Counted from the first letter of the stretch, positions 51,691-60,654 are shown. The stretch is 64,000 nucleotides of DNA from Williamsia phyllosphaerae (GCF_014635305.1 NZ_BMCS01000001.1:1736001-1800000); one strand, 5' to 3'. The notes: generated by a model from the letters alone, not told the origin. Made by a program: numbers and translations.

Positions 51691-52800
51691 TCAGGCCGGC
51701 TCCGCCGCCAGGGCCGTGCCGATCCTCCGCAGGTGGGTGGTCGCGGTGCCGAGGGCGAACTCGTTCTGTTTGGCCCGCAGGAAGTATCGGTGCAGACGGT
51801 GCGAGGTGTCGATGCCGACTCCGCCGTGGACGTGCACGGCGGTGTGGGCGACGCGGTGCCCGGCGTCGGCGGCCCAGAACTTCGCGGTCGCCAGTTCGGT
51901 GTCGGCGGGCAGTCCCTCGCCCATGAGATACGCCGCCTGCAGCAGGGTGAGCTTCGCGGCCCGCACGTCGATGTAGCCGTCGGCGAGTCGCTGGGCCACG
52001 GCCTGGAACGACCCGATCGGCCGTCCGAACTGCTCGCGTTCGCGGCCGTAGTCGGCGGTCAGGTCCAGCGCCTGTGCCACGAGGCCGGCCTGTTCGGCGC
52101 ACTGCGCCAACACCATTCGATCGGCGACGAACGCCACCGCCTCGCGGCCGCCGAGGACGTCGTCGGCCGACACGGTGACGCCGGCGAGGTCGACCTGCGC
52201 GGTCGGGACCAGCCCGGTGGTCCGGGTCGGGGTGATGGTCACGCCGGGGGCGTCCGTCGCGATCACGACGGCGATCACGCCGTCATCGGTCGCCGCGTTG
52301 ACGATCAGCGCATGCGCGGCGTGGGCGAACGGGGCCGCGACCTTGCTGCCGTCGAGCACCCACCCGTCCCCGTCGGCCCGGGCCCGGGTGGTCGGGGCGC
52401 AGGGGTCGTCGGCCAGTTCCTCGTCGACGGCGACCGAGACGATCGTGGCGCCGCTGACGAGGTCGGGGAGCCGGCGTTCGCGCGACGCCGCGGACCCGAA
52501 GCGAGCGATGGTGGGCAGCGCGGCGATGCTGTGCGGACCGAACGGCACCAGCGCGAGTTCCCGGCCGAGTTGTTCGGCGACGGCGACGTTCTCGACGACG
52601 CCGAGACCGGCACCCCCGGATGCGTCGTCGGCCTCGAGTCCCAGCAGGCCGGCGTCGGCCAGGGCGCGCCAGAGGTCGGTGTCGATGGGGGCGCCGTCGG
52701 TCTCGAGTGCGGCGAGCTTCTCGTGGTCGGAGACCTTGCCGACGATGTCGCGGGCCAGACCCGCGACGTCGGTGGTCTCTTCGGTGGATCGGAAGTCCAT
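51691..52800 (-). CDS. fadE27: Acyl-CoA dehydrogenase subunit FadE27 (ChsE5)
   Basis: One subunit of the alpha2-beta2 steroid acyl-CoA dehydrogenase ChsE4-ChsE5, which starts beta-oxidation of the long side chain. The 369-residue protein is shorter and more diverged than ordinary ACADs: DAGLLGLEADDASGGAGLG, ADGDGWVLDGSKVAAPFAHA, DYGREREQFGRPIGSFQAVAQRLAD (core REQFGRPIGSFQA) and HGGVGIDTSHRLHRYFLRAK. Such paired subunits each keep half of the FAD and active sites. It follows fadE26 by 31 bases. Confidence 0.92.
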   Translation of the reverse strand: MDFRSTEETTDVAGLARDIVGKVSDHEKLAALETDGAPIDTDLWRALADAGLLGLEADDASGGAGLGVVENVAVAEQLGRELALVPFGPHSIAALPTIARFGSAASRERRLPDLVSGATIVSVAVDEELADDPCAPTTRARADGDGWVLDGSKVAAPFAHAAHALIVNAATDDGVIAVVIATDAPGVTITPTRTTGLVPTAQVDLAGVTVSADDVLGGREAVAFVADRMVLAQCAEQAGLVAQALDLTADYGREREQFGRPIGSFQAVAQRLADGYIDVRAAKLTLLQAAYLMGEGLPADTELATAKFWAADAGHRVAHTAVHVHGGVGIDTSHRLHRYFLRAKQNEFALGTATTHLRRIGTALAAEPA

Positions 52801-52831
52801 GGTGTGTCGTACCTTTCGGCGCCGTGGTGTT

Positions 52832-54019
52832 CTAGCGCTTCTGGGGCGGTTGCCCGAGCGCGAGCATCGAGATGATGTCGCGTTGGATCTCGTTGGTGCC
52901 GCCGCCGAAGGTGAGGATCAGCGACGAGCGGTGGAAGCGTTCGAGACGGCCGACGAGCTGGGCGCCTGCACTGCCCCGTCGCAGCGTCGCCGCCGGTCCG
53001 ACCACCTCCATGAGCAGCCGATAGGCCTCGGTGGCGAACTCGGTGCCGAAGACCTTGGTGGCCGACGCGTCGGCCGGGGACGGGGAGCCGCCCTGGGTCG
53101 CCTCGGATGCGATGTTCCAGTTGATGAGCTTGAGGAACTCCACCTTGGCGTGCACCCGCGCGAGGTTGAGCTGGACCCACTCGGCGTCGATGACCCGCTG
53201 GCCCGTCCCGATCTTGGTGTCCTGCGCCCACTGCACCGTCTCGCGCAGTGCCTGCTGGATCGGAGCGGCACTGCACAGTGCCACCCGCTCGTGGTTGAGC
53301 TGGTTGGTCACCAGTGGCCACCCGCCGCCGAGTTCGCCGACGACGGCGGTCTTGGGTACGCGGACGTCGGAGTAGTAGGTGGCGCTCGTGTCGACGCCGG
53401 CCATCGTGTGCACCGGGGTGTAGCTGAACCCCTCGGCATCGGTGGGCACGATGAGCATCGAGATGCCCTTGTGCTTCTTGGCGTCGGGATCCGTGCGGCA
53501 CGCCAACCAGATGTAGTCGGCGTACTGGATGAGGCTGGTCCACATCTTCTGGCCGTTGATGACGAAGTCGTCGCCGTCGGCGACCGCGGTGGTGCGCAGC
53601 GATGCGAGGTCGGTGCCCGCGCCGGGCTCGGAGTACCCGATGGCGAAGTGCAGCTCGCCGGCGGCGATCTTCGGCAGGAAGAACTTCTTCTGCTCGTCGG
53701 TGCCGAAGTTCATGATGGTCGGCGCCACCGAGTTGATGGTGAGGAACGGGACGGGCACGCCCGCGATCGCGGCCTCGTCGGTGAAGATCAGCTGGTCCAT
53801 CATCGGACGGTTCTGGCCGCCGAACTCGGTGGGCCACCCGAGTGCGAGCCACCCGTCGCGACCCATCTGGGCGACGACCTCGCGGTAGACGTCCCCCTCA
53901 CCGACCTCACCGGTGTCCGAGGCGAGCGCCGCTCGACGCTCGGGCGTCATCAGGTCGGCGAAGTAGGTCCTCAGTTCACGACGGAGCTCTTCTTGGGACT
54001 CCGTATAGGCGATGCGCAT
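52832..54019 (-). CDS. fadE26: Acyl-CoA dehydrogenase subunit FadE26 (ChsE4)
   Basis: Partner of FadE27. The 395-residue protein starts MRIAYTESQEELRRELRTYF; an in-frame ATG six codons upstream is less likely. Features are DGWLALGWPTEFGGQNRP, GYSEPGAGTDLASLRTTA, FVINGQKMWTSLIQYADYIW, and TFGGGTNEIQRDIISMLALG, the FAD-binding end that FadE27 has in altered form. Dehydrogenates the 3-oxo-cholestenoyl-CoA side chain in the first beta-oxidation rounds. It leads a three-gene operon, with a KstR box 70 bases upstream that is shared with the divergent fdxD. Confidence 0.94.
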   Translation of the reverse strand: MRIAYTESQEELRRELRTYFADLMTPERRAALASDTGEVGEGDVYREVVAQMGRDGWLALGWPTEFGGQNRPMMDQLIFTDEAAIAGVPVPFLTINSVAPTIMNFGTDEQKKFFLPKIAAGELHFAIGYSEPGAGTDLASLRTTAVADGDDFVINGQKMWTSLIQYADYIWLACRTDPDAKKHKGISMLIVPTDAEGFSYTPVHTMAGVDTSATYYSDVRVPKTAVVGELGGGWPLVTNQLNHERVALCSAAPIQQALRETVQWAQDTKIGTGQRVIDAEWVQLNLARVHAKVEFLKLINWNIASEATQGGSPSPADASATKVFGTEFATEAYRLLMEVVGPAATLRRGSAGAQLVGRLERFHRSSLILTFGGGTNEIQRDIISMLALGQPPQKR

Positions 54020-54088
54020 CGATGCTCCATGAGACAATTCGACCCGAACGTTCCAACGACGTGCGGTGGCACGGGCGTCGCGTGGATC

Positions 54089-54102
54089 TGTAACACGTTC
54101 TA
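54089..54102. promoter_or_regulatory. KstR operator between fadE26 and fdxD
   Basis: TGTAACACGTTCTA matches all fixed positions of TnnAACnnGTTnnA. It lies 70 bases from fadE26 and 58 from fdxD, controlling both directions. Confidence 0.9.
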
Positions 54103-54159
54103 ACCTGAATCAGGGAGCGCGTCAACCGGCGCCACGATCGAAGGGAGTGTGCATCAGGC

Positions 54160-54348
54160 ATGCGCATCAAAGCTGATTTCGACCTCTGTGAGTCCAATGC
54201 GATCTGCGTCGGCATGGCGCCGGACGTTTTCGACCTCGACGACAACGATTACCTGGTGATTCTGCAGGAAGAGGTTCCCGAGGACCGCCTCGAGGAGATG
54301 CGTCAGGTGGTCGCCAACTGCCCGAAGGCGGCCCTCTCCATCGAGTGA
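54160..54348 (+). CDS. fdxD: 3Fe-4S ferredoxin FdxD
   Basis: Small cytosolic electron carrier, 62 residues. The cluster ligands are Cys10 and Cys16 in LCESNAICVG and a third Cys in NCPKAALSIE, giving C-x5-C...CP. The position that holds Cys in 4Fe-4S proteins is Asn13, as in the variable mycobacterial ferredoxins, so a 3Fe-4S (or interconvertible) cluster is expected. Mycobacterial FdxD, the Rv3503c homologue, has been linked to electron supply for sterol P450s such as CYP125. It shares the KstR regulon and the place before hsd4A with that gene. Confidence 0.9.
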   Translation: MRIKADFDLCESNAICVGMAPDVFDLDDNDYLVILQEEVPEDRLEEMRQVVANCPKAALSIE

Positions 54349-54409
54349 CGTCCGACGTCCGGACACCTCTCCTCGGGGCCGACGGCGCGACTTGACATCT
54401 CGCCGGAAT

Positions 54410-54423
54410 TAGAACAGGTTCTA
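54410..54423. promoter_or_regulatory. KstR operator 1 upstream of hsd4A
   Basis: TAGAACAGGTTCTA, identical to the box at 41574, is a full match to the consensus. A TTGACA at 54392-54397 lies just upstream and could be the -35 whose -10 region this box covers. Confidence 0.92.
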
Positions 54424-54440
54424 TCCAGAACCAGCCAGGG

Positions 54441-54454
54441 TGGAACCTGTTCCA
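54441..54454. promoter_or_regulatory. KstR operator 2 upstream of hsd4A
   Basis: TGGAACCTGTTCCA is a near-complete palindrome and full match to TnnAACnnGTTnnA. It is centred 31 bases (about three helical turns) from operator 1, so two dimers could bind on one face. Confidence 0.88.
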
Positions 54455-54477
54455 GGGCATGACGAGAGGTGACGGAC

Positions 54478-55383
54478 GTGTCGGTGAGCTCGGGCAACGG
54501 AGATCTCGGGGGTCGGGTCGCGATCGTGACCGGTGCGGCGGCCGGCCTCGGTCGTGCCGAGGCGATCGGACTCGCCGAGTCCGGCGCGACGGTCGTGGTG
54601 AACGATCTCGCGAACGCCCTCGATGCGAGCGACGTGGTCGACGAGATCACCGCCCTCGGGGCGAAGGCGGTCACCGTCGCCGGTGACATCTCCGACTCGG
54701 CGGTCGCGACCGAACTGATGCGGACCGCGGTCGACGACCACGGCAGCCTCGACGTCGTGATGAGCAACGCCGGCGTCGTCCGCGACCGGATGCTGTTCAA
54801 CATGAGCGACGACGAGTGGGACCTCGTCATCCGTGTCCATCTCCGCGGGCACTTCCTCCTCAACCGCAACGCGGCGTCGCACTGGCGAACGCGCTCGAAG
54901 CAAGCCGGTGCCCCGGTGTTCGGTCGGCTGATCAACACCTCGTCGGAGGCGGGCCTGCTCGGACCGGAGGGGCAGGCGAACTACGGCGCGGCCAAGGCCG
55001 GCATCACGTCGCTCACGCTGTCGGCCTCGCGGGTGCTCAGTCGCTACGGCCCGACCGCCAACGCGATCTGCCCGCGTGCGCGCACCGCCATGACCGCATC
55101 GGTGTTCGGTGAGGCGCCCGAGGGTGAGGTGGACCCGTTGTCCACCGACCACGTCGTGCGCCTGGTGCAGTTCCTGGCCGGTCCGGCCTCGGCGTCTGTG
55201 TCGGGCCAGGTGTTCGTGGTCTACGGCCCCAAGGTCACTTTGATGGCCGCGCCCGCGGTCGCCGAGACCTTCGTCGCGCCCGGTGAGGCCTGGGATCGCG
55301 ACGCCCTGGCCGACCGGCTCGGCGGGTACTTCGAGTCCCGCGACGCAGCAGTGACCTTCTCCGCATCGGACGCTCTCGCCTGA
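54478..55383 (+). CDS. hsd4A: 17-beta-hydroxysteroid / beta-hydroxyacyl-CoA dehydrogenase Hsd4A
   Basis: SDR enzyme of sterol side-chain beta-oxidation, oxidising the beta-hydroxyacyl-CoA and, in mycobacteria, also 17-beta-hydroxysteroids. The 301-residue protein starts at GTG 54478 behind GAGAGG; a GTG three codons earlier has no room for that site. NAD loop VAIVTGAAAGLGRAEAIGLA, NAG in MSNAGVVRDRM, and the catalytic part NTSSEAGLLGPEGQANYGAAKAG (core YGAAK). The C-terminal portion (GQVFVVYGPKVTLMAA) fits the Rv3502c group. It leads into yrbE4A, although that has its own KstR box. Confidence 0.9.
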   Translation: MSVSSGNGDLGGRVAIVTGAAAGLGRAEAIGLAESGATVVVNDLANALDASDVVDEITALGAKAVTVAGDISDSAVATELMRTAVDDHGSLDVVMSNAGVVRDRMLFNMSDDEWDLVIRVHLRGHFLLNRNAASHWRTRSKQAGAPVFGRLINTSSEAGLLGPEGQANYGAAKAGITSLTLSASRVLSRYGPTANAICPRARTAMTASVFGEAPEGEVDPLSTDHVVRLVQFLAGPASASVSGQVFVVYGPKVTLMAAPAVAETFVAPGEAWDRDALADRLGGYFESRDAAVTFSASDALA

Positions 55384-55489
55384 TGGCCTTCTCCACCAAC
55401 TGGACGCATGGTAGGTTTCCCTCGTTCGTTGGATCGTCGCAGGCCAGAGGTATCGCAGACGCAATCGGCGAAACGGCCGTGAGACAAAC

Positions 55490-55503
55490 TAGAACACGTT
55501 ATA
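55490..55503. promoter_or_regulatory. KstR operator upstream of the mce4 operon
   Basis: TAGAACACGTTATA matches all fixed positions of TnnAACnnGTTnnA. It lies 73 bases before the yrbE4A start and gives the importer operon its own cholesterol-responsive control. Confidence 0.88.
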
Positions 55504-55576
55504 GTCGCTTCATTCCAGGCGGTGCGGGACCGGCCGGACGTGTGGTCCGTTGTGCACCGTTGCGTGAGGAGAGTCG

Positions 55577-56341
55577 GTGAACGTTCGCCTAACGGCTCCT
55601 TTCGAGGGGGTCGGCGATTTCGTCGCACTGGCCGTGGCGACGGCACGTGAGCTGCCGCGCCGTCCCTTCCAGGCCCGCGAGACCGTCGAGCAGTCCTGGG
55701 CCATCGCGCGGGTGTCGATGGTCCCTACGGTTCTGGTCGCCATCCCGTTCACCGTCCTGGTCAGTTTCACCCTGAACATCCTGCTGCGCGAGATCGGTGC
55801 GCAGGATCTGTCCGGCGCAGGTGCCGCCCTCGGCACGATCACCCAGATCGGTCCGATCGTCACCGTGCTGATCGTGGCCGGCGCAGGAGCCACGGCCATC
55901 TGCGCCGACCTCGGCGCCCGGACCATCCGCGAGGAGATCGACGCGCTGAAGGTGTTGGGCATCGACCCCATCCACCGACTCGTGGTGCCGCGGGTCATCG
56001 CGTCGACCGGCGTGGCTATCCTTCTCAACAGCCTCGTGTGCACGATCGGTCTCGGCGGTGGCTTCGTCTTCTCGGTCTACCTCCAGGACGTCAACCCCGG
56101 CGCGTTCATCGCCAACCTCACGCTGCTCACGGGGTTCGGTGAGTTGATGATCTCGATGATCAAGGCCGCGCTCTTCGGCCTGTTCGCGGGGTTGGTCGGC
56201 TGCTATCGCGGTCTGAACGTCAAGGGTGGTGCGAAGGGTGTCGGTGACGCGGTCAACGAGACGGTCGTCTACTCCTTCATGGCGCTGTTCGTCGTCAACG
56301 TGGTCGTCACGGCCGTCGGTCTCAAAGCGACGGGCGGCTGA
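55577..56341 (+). CDS. yrbE4A: Mce4 importer permease YrbE4A
   Basis: MlaE-type inner-membrane permease, one of two that form the channel of the Mce4 steroid importer energised by MceG ATPase. The 254-residue protein starts at GTG 55577. Five or so membrane spans; the conserved cytoplasmic EEIDALKVLGIDPIHRLVVPRV loop, the MlaE hallmark that docks the ATPase, lies near residue 125. GGAKGVGDAVNETVVYSF precedes the last helix. Length matches mycobacterial YrbE4A. The mceG ATPase gene is not in this window, as usual. Confidence 0.95.
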   Translation: MNVRLTAPFEGVGDFVALAVATARELPRRPFQARETVEQSWAIARVSMVPTVLVAIPFTVLVSFTLNILLREIGAQDLSGAGAALGTITQIGPIVTVLIVAGAGATAICADLGARTIREEIDALKVLGIDPIHRLVVPRVIASTGVAILLNSLVCTIGLGGGFVFSVYLQDVNPGAFIANLTLLTGFGELMISMIKAALFGLFAGLVGCYRGLNVKGGAKGVGDAVNETVVYSFMALFVVNVVVTAVGLKATGG

Positions 56342-56344
56342 GAC

Positions 56345-57199
56345 ATGGTCGTACCCGTTCCCTCCAGCGTCCGAATCCGCACCGCTCGTTCGGCGGGCCG
56401 CGTGAGCTCGGAGTGGAACCGCATCGGTGATCAGGCGTTCTTCTACTGGGACAGCCTCATCAACATCCCCCGAGCGGTCCGCGCCTACAAGCGCGAGACG
56501 CTGCGTCTGATCGCCGAGATCAGCATGGGCACCGGCGCGCTCGCGATGATCGGTGGCACCGTCGTCGTGGTCGGGTTCCTGACCCTGTTCACCGGCGGCA
56601 CCATCGCGGTGCAGGGCTACAGCTCACTGTCGAACATCGGTGTCGAGGTCCTGACCGGCTTCTTCTCGGCCTTCATCAACGTCCGCATCGCGGTGCCCGT
56701 CATCTCCGGCATCGCCCTGGCCGCCACCATCGGTGCCGGCGCGACCGCCCAGCTCGGCGCCATGCGCGTCAGCGAGGAGATCGACGCCCTCGAGTCCATG
56801 GCGATCTCGTCGATCCCGTACCTGGTGAGCACGCGCATCGTCGCCGGCCTCATCGCGATCATCCCGCTCTACGCGCTGGCCTCGGTCGCCTCGTTCCTCG
56901 CCAGTCGTTTCGCCACGGTGCTGATATACGGGCAGTCGTCCGGCGTCTACGACCACTACTTCAACACCTTCCTCATACCCTCGGACATCCTGTGGTCGTT
57001 CGTGCAGGCCATCTGTATGGCCGTGGCGGTCATGATGATCCACACCTACTACGGCTACAACGCCTCCGGCGGCCCGGTCGGCGTCGGCATCGCGGTCGGC
57101 AACGCCGTGCGGACCTCGCTGGTCGTGGTCGTCGTCATCACCCTGCTGCTGTCCCTCGCCATCTATGGCGCCGACGGGAAGTTCAACCTCTCGGGGTAG
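56345..57199 (+). CDS. yrbE4B: Mce4 importer permease YrbE4B
   Basis: Second MlaE-type permease, 284 residues. An N-terminal cytoplasmic segment (about 1-50, WNRIGDQAFFYWDSLINIP) precedes the membrane core; ATIGAGATAQLGAMRVSEE leads to the coupling loop EEIDALESMAISSIPYLVSTR, and YGYNASGGPVGVGIAVGNAV precedes the last span. It starts three bases after the yrbE4A stop and is followed 8 bases later by mce4A. Forms a heterodimer with YrbE4A. Confidence 0.95.
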   Translation: MVVPVPSSVRIRTARSAGRVSSEWNRIGDQAFFYWDSLINIPRAVRAYKRETLRLIAEISMGTGALAMIGGTVVVVGFLTLFTGGTIAVQGYSSLSNIGVEVLTGFFSAFINVRIAVPVISGIALAATIGAGATAQLGAMRVSEEIDALESMAISSIPYLVSTRIVAGLIAIIPLYALASVASFLASRFATVLIYGQSSGVYDHYFNTFLIPSDILWSFVQAICMAVAVMMIHTYYGYNASGGPVGVGIAVGNAVRTSLVVVVVITLLLSLAIYGADGKFNLSG

Positions 57200-57207
57200 G
57201 CCACAAG

Positions 57208-58380
57208 ATGAGAACAGAACGCTCCAGCCTGAGCAAGAAGCTCGCCGCGGTCGGCATGGTCGCCGCGATCGTCGTCGTGTTCACCCTCGCCGTGATGCAG
57301 TTCTCCGGCAGCTTCCGCGACACCTCGCCGGTGACGCTCACGGCCGATCGGGCCGGTCTGGTGATGAACGCCGACGCCAAGGTCCGGTTGCGGGGCGTGG
57401 TCATCGGCCGCGTCGCGAGCATCGAGCCCTACGGCGACCGCGTGGAACTCAAACTCAACATGGACACCGATCAGCTGAGCCGCGTCCCGGCCAACGTCAC
57501 CGCACAGATCCGGTCCAACACCGTGTTCGGCGCGAAGTCGGTCGACCTCGACATCCCCGCGGACCCCTCCACCACCCACCTGCGTTCGGGCGGCTCGATC
57601 TCCGCCGACCGGGTACAGGTCGAGCTGAACACCGTGTTCCAGCGTCTGGTCGACGTGCTGGCGAAGGTCCAGCCGGACAAGCTCAACGCGACGCTCGGCG
57701 CGCTCGACACCGCGCTGTCGGGCCGCGGCGATCAGATCGGCAAGGGCCTCGAGGACCTGTCGAACCTGTTGGGGCGCACCAATCCGGTGCTCGACGACCT
57801 CAACCGGACCATCGATGCCACCGCCACGGTCACGAACGTCTACGCCGACGTGTTCCCGGACCTGTCCCGCGTCGTCGACAACTTCACCCGCACGGGCAAC
57901 ACCCTCGTCGACAACTCCTCGAATCTCGATGCGCTGCTGGTGAACACGACCGGACTGGCCAACACGGTCAACGGGATCATCGCGCCCAAGAAGCAGACGG
58001 TGATGACGGCGCTGTCCAACCTCGATCCGGTGTCGCAGCTGCTGGGCTACTACGCGCCGGGACTGAGCTGCTTCCTCAAGGCGACCGCGGGCGCGGGCAA
58101 GAAAGCGCTGCCGATCTTCGGTGACAAGACCGGTTACATCTCGCTCAACGCCGGTGTCCTGCCGGGCAAGGAGCCCTACCGCTACCCCGAGGACCTGCCC
58201 AAGGTGAACGTGCAGGGACCACCGACCTGCGCGCTAGGACTGTCCGACATCAACGCCACCACGCACGCGCCGTTCTACGTCGGCGACACCGCACCGCAGC
58301 CCTATCAGCCGCGCACCACCCCGAAGGCCGACCCGCGCAAGCTGTTCCAGATCATGTTCGGACCGGCGCCCCGTGGCTAG
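57208..58380 (+). CDS. mce4A: Mce4A substrate-binding subunit
   Basis: Mce-family cell-envelope protein of the steroid importer. The 390-residue protein has an N-terminal signal anchor (about 12-33, LAAVGMVAAIVVVFTLAVM), then the MCE/MlaD domain (SPVTLTADRAGLVMNADAKV to VDLDIPADP, residues about 40-120) and a long helical region that stacks with the other five Mce proteins to form the tunnel across the periplasm. Near the end, PGLSCFLKATAGA and PPTCAL hold two cysteines. It overlaps mce4B by 8 bases. Confidence 0.95.
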   Translation: MRTERSSLSKKLAAVGMVAAIVVVFTLAVMQFSGSFRDTSPVTLTADRAGLVMNADAKVRLRGVVIGRVASIEPYGDRVELKLNMDTDQLSRVPANVTAQIRSNTVFGAKSVDLDIPADPSTTHLRSGGSISADRVQVELNTVFQRLVDVLAKVQPDKLNATLGALDTALSGRGDQIGKGLEDLSNLLGRTNPVLDDLNRTIDATATVTNVYADVFPDLSRVVDNFTRTGNTLVDNSSNLDALLVNTTGLANTVNGIIAPKKQTVMTALSNLDPVSQLLGYYAPGLSCFLKATAGAGKKALPIFGDKTGYISLNAGVLPGKEPYRYPEDLPKVNVQGPPTCALGLSDINATTHAPFYVGDTAPQPYQPRTTPKADPRKLFQIMFGPAPRG

Positions 58381-59443
58381 GTCGACGGCCCGATCACGGG
58401 CATTCCGCAGCACGTCGATCAAACTCGGCAGCTTCGCCGTGACGATGGTGCTGATCTTCGTGGCCCTCGTCGTGGTGTTCAGCCAGTACCGATCGGGCTC
58501 CACGAACGACTACAAGGCCACCTTCGCCAACGCGTCGCAGCTCAAGTCGGGCAGCAAGGTGCGCATCGCCGGTGTCGAGGTCGGCAAGGTCGGCGGGGTG
58601 TCGTTGAAGCCGTCGAACACCGCGACCGTCGACTTCAGCGTGGACCGGCAGTACCGACTCCCCAAGTCGGTGCGCGCGATGATCCGCTACGAGAACCTCA
58701 CCGGCGACCGTTTCGTCGAGATCGCCGAGGGCACCGGGGATCCGGGGGCGTTCCTGTCCGCCGGCGCCACCATCCCCGAGTCGCAGACCGAGCCCGCGCT
58801 CGACCTCGACAAGCTGCTCGGTGGGTTCAAGCCACTGTTCAAGACCCTGGATCCCGCCGAGGTCAACGAGCTGTCGTCGTCGCTGATCCAGGTCTTCCAG
58901 GGCCAGGGGCCCGCGCTGACCCAGTTGCTGCGCAGCACGGCGTCGTTCACCGACACCCTCGCCGACCGCGATCAGCTGATCGGCGAGGTCATCGACAACC
59001 TCAACGGCACCCTCAAGACCATCGACGCCGACAAGGCGGGTTTCGACACCTCCCTCGACCGACTCCAGCAGCTGATCACCGGGCTCGCCTCCCAGAAGGA
59101 CTCGATCGGCGCCGCGGTGACCAACACCTCGCAGCTGACCAACGACCTCGCCGGCCTGCTCGACACCACCCGGCCGGACCTGAACAACATCGTCACCAGG
59201 ACGGGCCAGGTCTCCGACCAGGTGCTCGGCGACGAGCCGTTCCTGCGTGGTCTGCTGCAACGCTTCCCGGGTGACTTCAAAGCGCTGAGCAACCTCGGCA
59301 GTTACGGTGCGTGGCTGCAGATCTGGCTGTGCCGCGTCGACATCTACTTCACCGGACCGGACAACAAGGAGATCGTGTACCGATCCCTCGACGACACCGG
59401 CAACAACGTCAACCCCGGCGGGAGGTGTGCGACCCCGAGATGA
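58373..59443 (+). CDS. mce4B: Mce4B substrate-binding subunit
   Basis: Second Mce protein, 356 residues from GTG 58373. Signal anchor at about 17-38 (LGSFAVTMVLIFVALVVVFS), MCE domain with DYKATFANASQLKSGSKVRI, AGVEVGKVGGVSL and ENLTGDRFVEIAEG (residues about 45-120), then helices rich in Asp, Leu and Thr (LLRSTASFTDTLADRDQLI). The end has WLCRVDIYFTG and a final Cys in GGRCATPR. Its stop overlaps the mce4C start. Confidence 0.95.
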   Translation: MARSTARSRAFRSTSIKLGSFAVTMVLIFVALVVVFSQYRSGSTNDYKATFANASQLKSGSKVRIAGVEVGKVGGVSLKPSNTATVDFSVDRQYRLPKSVRAMIRYENLTGDRFVEIAEGTGDPGAFLSAGATIPESQTEPALDLDKLLGGFKPLFKTLDPAEVNELSSSLIQVFQGQGPALTQLLRSTASFTDTLADRDQLIGEVIDNLNGTLKTIDADKAGFDTSLDRLQQLITGLASQKDSIGAAVTNTSQLTNDLAGLLDTTRPDLNNIVTRTGQVSDQVLGDEPFLRGLLQRFPGDFKALSNLGSYGAWLQIWLCRVDIYFTGPDNKEIVYRSLDDTGNNVNPGGRCATPR

Positions 59444-60654
59444 TGGCCTCGATCAGTGACTTCTTACGGGGGAGACGCGCCCCCAACCCCGCCTCGGCGA
59501 CCGCCGACGCCGCGCGCAGCGAGGGCCGGGGTGACCGCTCACGCGCCCAGATCGGCATCATCGGCGTCGTGGTGACGACCCTCGTCGTCATCGTCGCCCT
59601 GCAGGTCGACAAGCTGCCGTACCTGTCCAGTGGCAGCATCTACACCACCTACTTCGATGACGCCGGCGGACTCAAAGACGGTGATGTCGTGGTCGTCTCG
59701 GGTGTCACCATCGGAACCGTCAAGGGCATCGGCCTGGCGAAGACCGATGTCGGGACCAAGGCCAAGGTCACGTTCTCGATGAACGACACCGTCGTGGTCG
59801 GTACCGAGAGCCAGGCCTCGATCAAGACCGAGACGGTCCTCGGACGACGGAATCTGACCCTGATCCCGCGGGGGAGTGGGCGGTTGACGCCCGGCGACTC
59901 CATCCCGAACCGCAACACCATCTCGCCGTACTCGCTGACCGATGCCCTCGACGACACGACGACCTCGATCGCCGAGACCGACACCGGTCAGCTCAACGAC
60001 GCGTTGAACACGCTCTCGGCGACGTTCGCCGGGACACCTCGTGAGGTGCGCGGGGCGGTCGACGGGGTTGCGCGGCTGTCGAAGTCGATCGCCGACCGCG
60101 ACGACGCGCTGACGTTGCTGCTGTCGCGCGCCAAGGGGGTCACCGACGTGATCGCCAAGCGCAGCGGTCAGATCAACTCGCTGCTCGTGGACGCCAACTC
60201 GCTGCTCGGTGAGCTGCAGGCGCGCCGGTTCGCGGTCGGACAACTCATCGTCGGTATCAAGGACGTCACCGCCGAGTTGAGCGGCTTCATCGCCGACAAC
60301 AACGCCCAGCTCACCCCGGTACTGGGCAAGCTCAACCGGGTGCTGAAGATCCTGCAGGACAACTCCGACAACCTGAAGCAGACGCTGGATCGTCTGGGGC
60401 CCTACGCCAACGTGCTCGGCGAGGCGGTGGCCAGCGGCCCCTACTTCTCCTCGCTCGTCGGTGTCCCCACCTTCGGTGACTACACGTCGGTGTTCCTGAA
60501 CCTGTTGCAGCAGAAGTATCCCGAGGCGGCCAAGGCCCTGAGCTACACCGGACTGCTGCCCCCGAAGGTCTTCCTGCGCCCCGATCAGGAGAGCGACCCC
60601 GACCGCTCGATCCCCGAGGTCGGCTCACCCAGAGACGGAAGCGGGGGCCGGTGA
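59440..60654 (+). CDS. mce4C: Mce4C substrate-binding subunit
   Basis: Third Mce protein, 404 residues starting MMASISDFLRGRRAPN; the upstream in-frame codons lie in mce4B. Signal anchor at about 37-56 (IGIIGVVVTTLVVIVALQV), MCE domain IYTTYFDDAGGLKDGDVVVV, SGVTIGTVKGIGL and TVLGRRNLTLIPRG. Long helical part with ITALS-like repeats (VDANSLLGELQARRFAVGQL) and an acidic C-terminal tail (DQESDPDRSIPEVG). Overlap of ATGA type with mce4B and of 4 bases with mce4D. Confidence 0.94.
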   Translation: MMASISDFLRGRRAPNPASATADAARSEGRGDRSRAQIGIIGVVVTTLVVIVALQVDKLPYLSSGSIYTTYFDDAGGLKDGDVVVVSGVTIGTVKGIGLAKTDVGTKAKVTFSMNDTVVVGTESQASIKTETVLGRRNLTLIPRGSGRLTPGDSIPNRNTISPYSLTDALDDTTTSIAETDTGQLNDALNTLSATFAGTPREVRGAVDGVARLSKSIADRDDALTLLLSRAKGVTDVIAKRSGQINSLLVDANSLLGELQARRFAVGQLIVGIKDVTAELSGFIADNNAQLTPVLGKLNRVLKILQDNSDNLKQTLDRLGPYANVLGEAVASGPYFSSLVGVPTFGDYTSVFLNLLQQKYPEAAKALSYTGLLPPKVFLRPDQESDPDRSIPEVGSPRDGSGGR

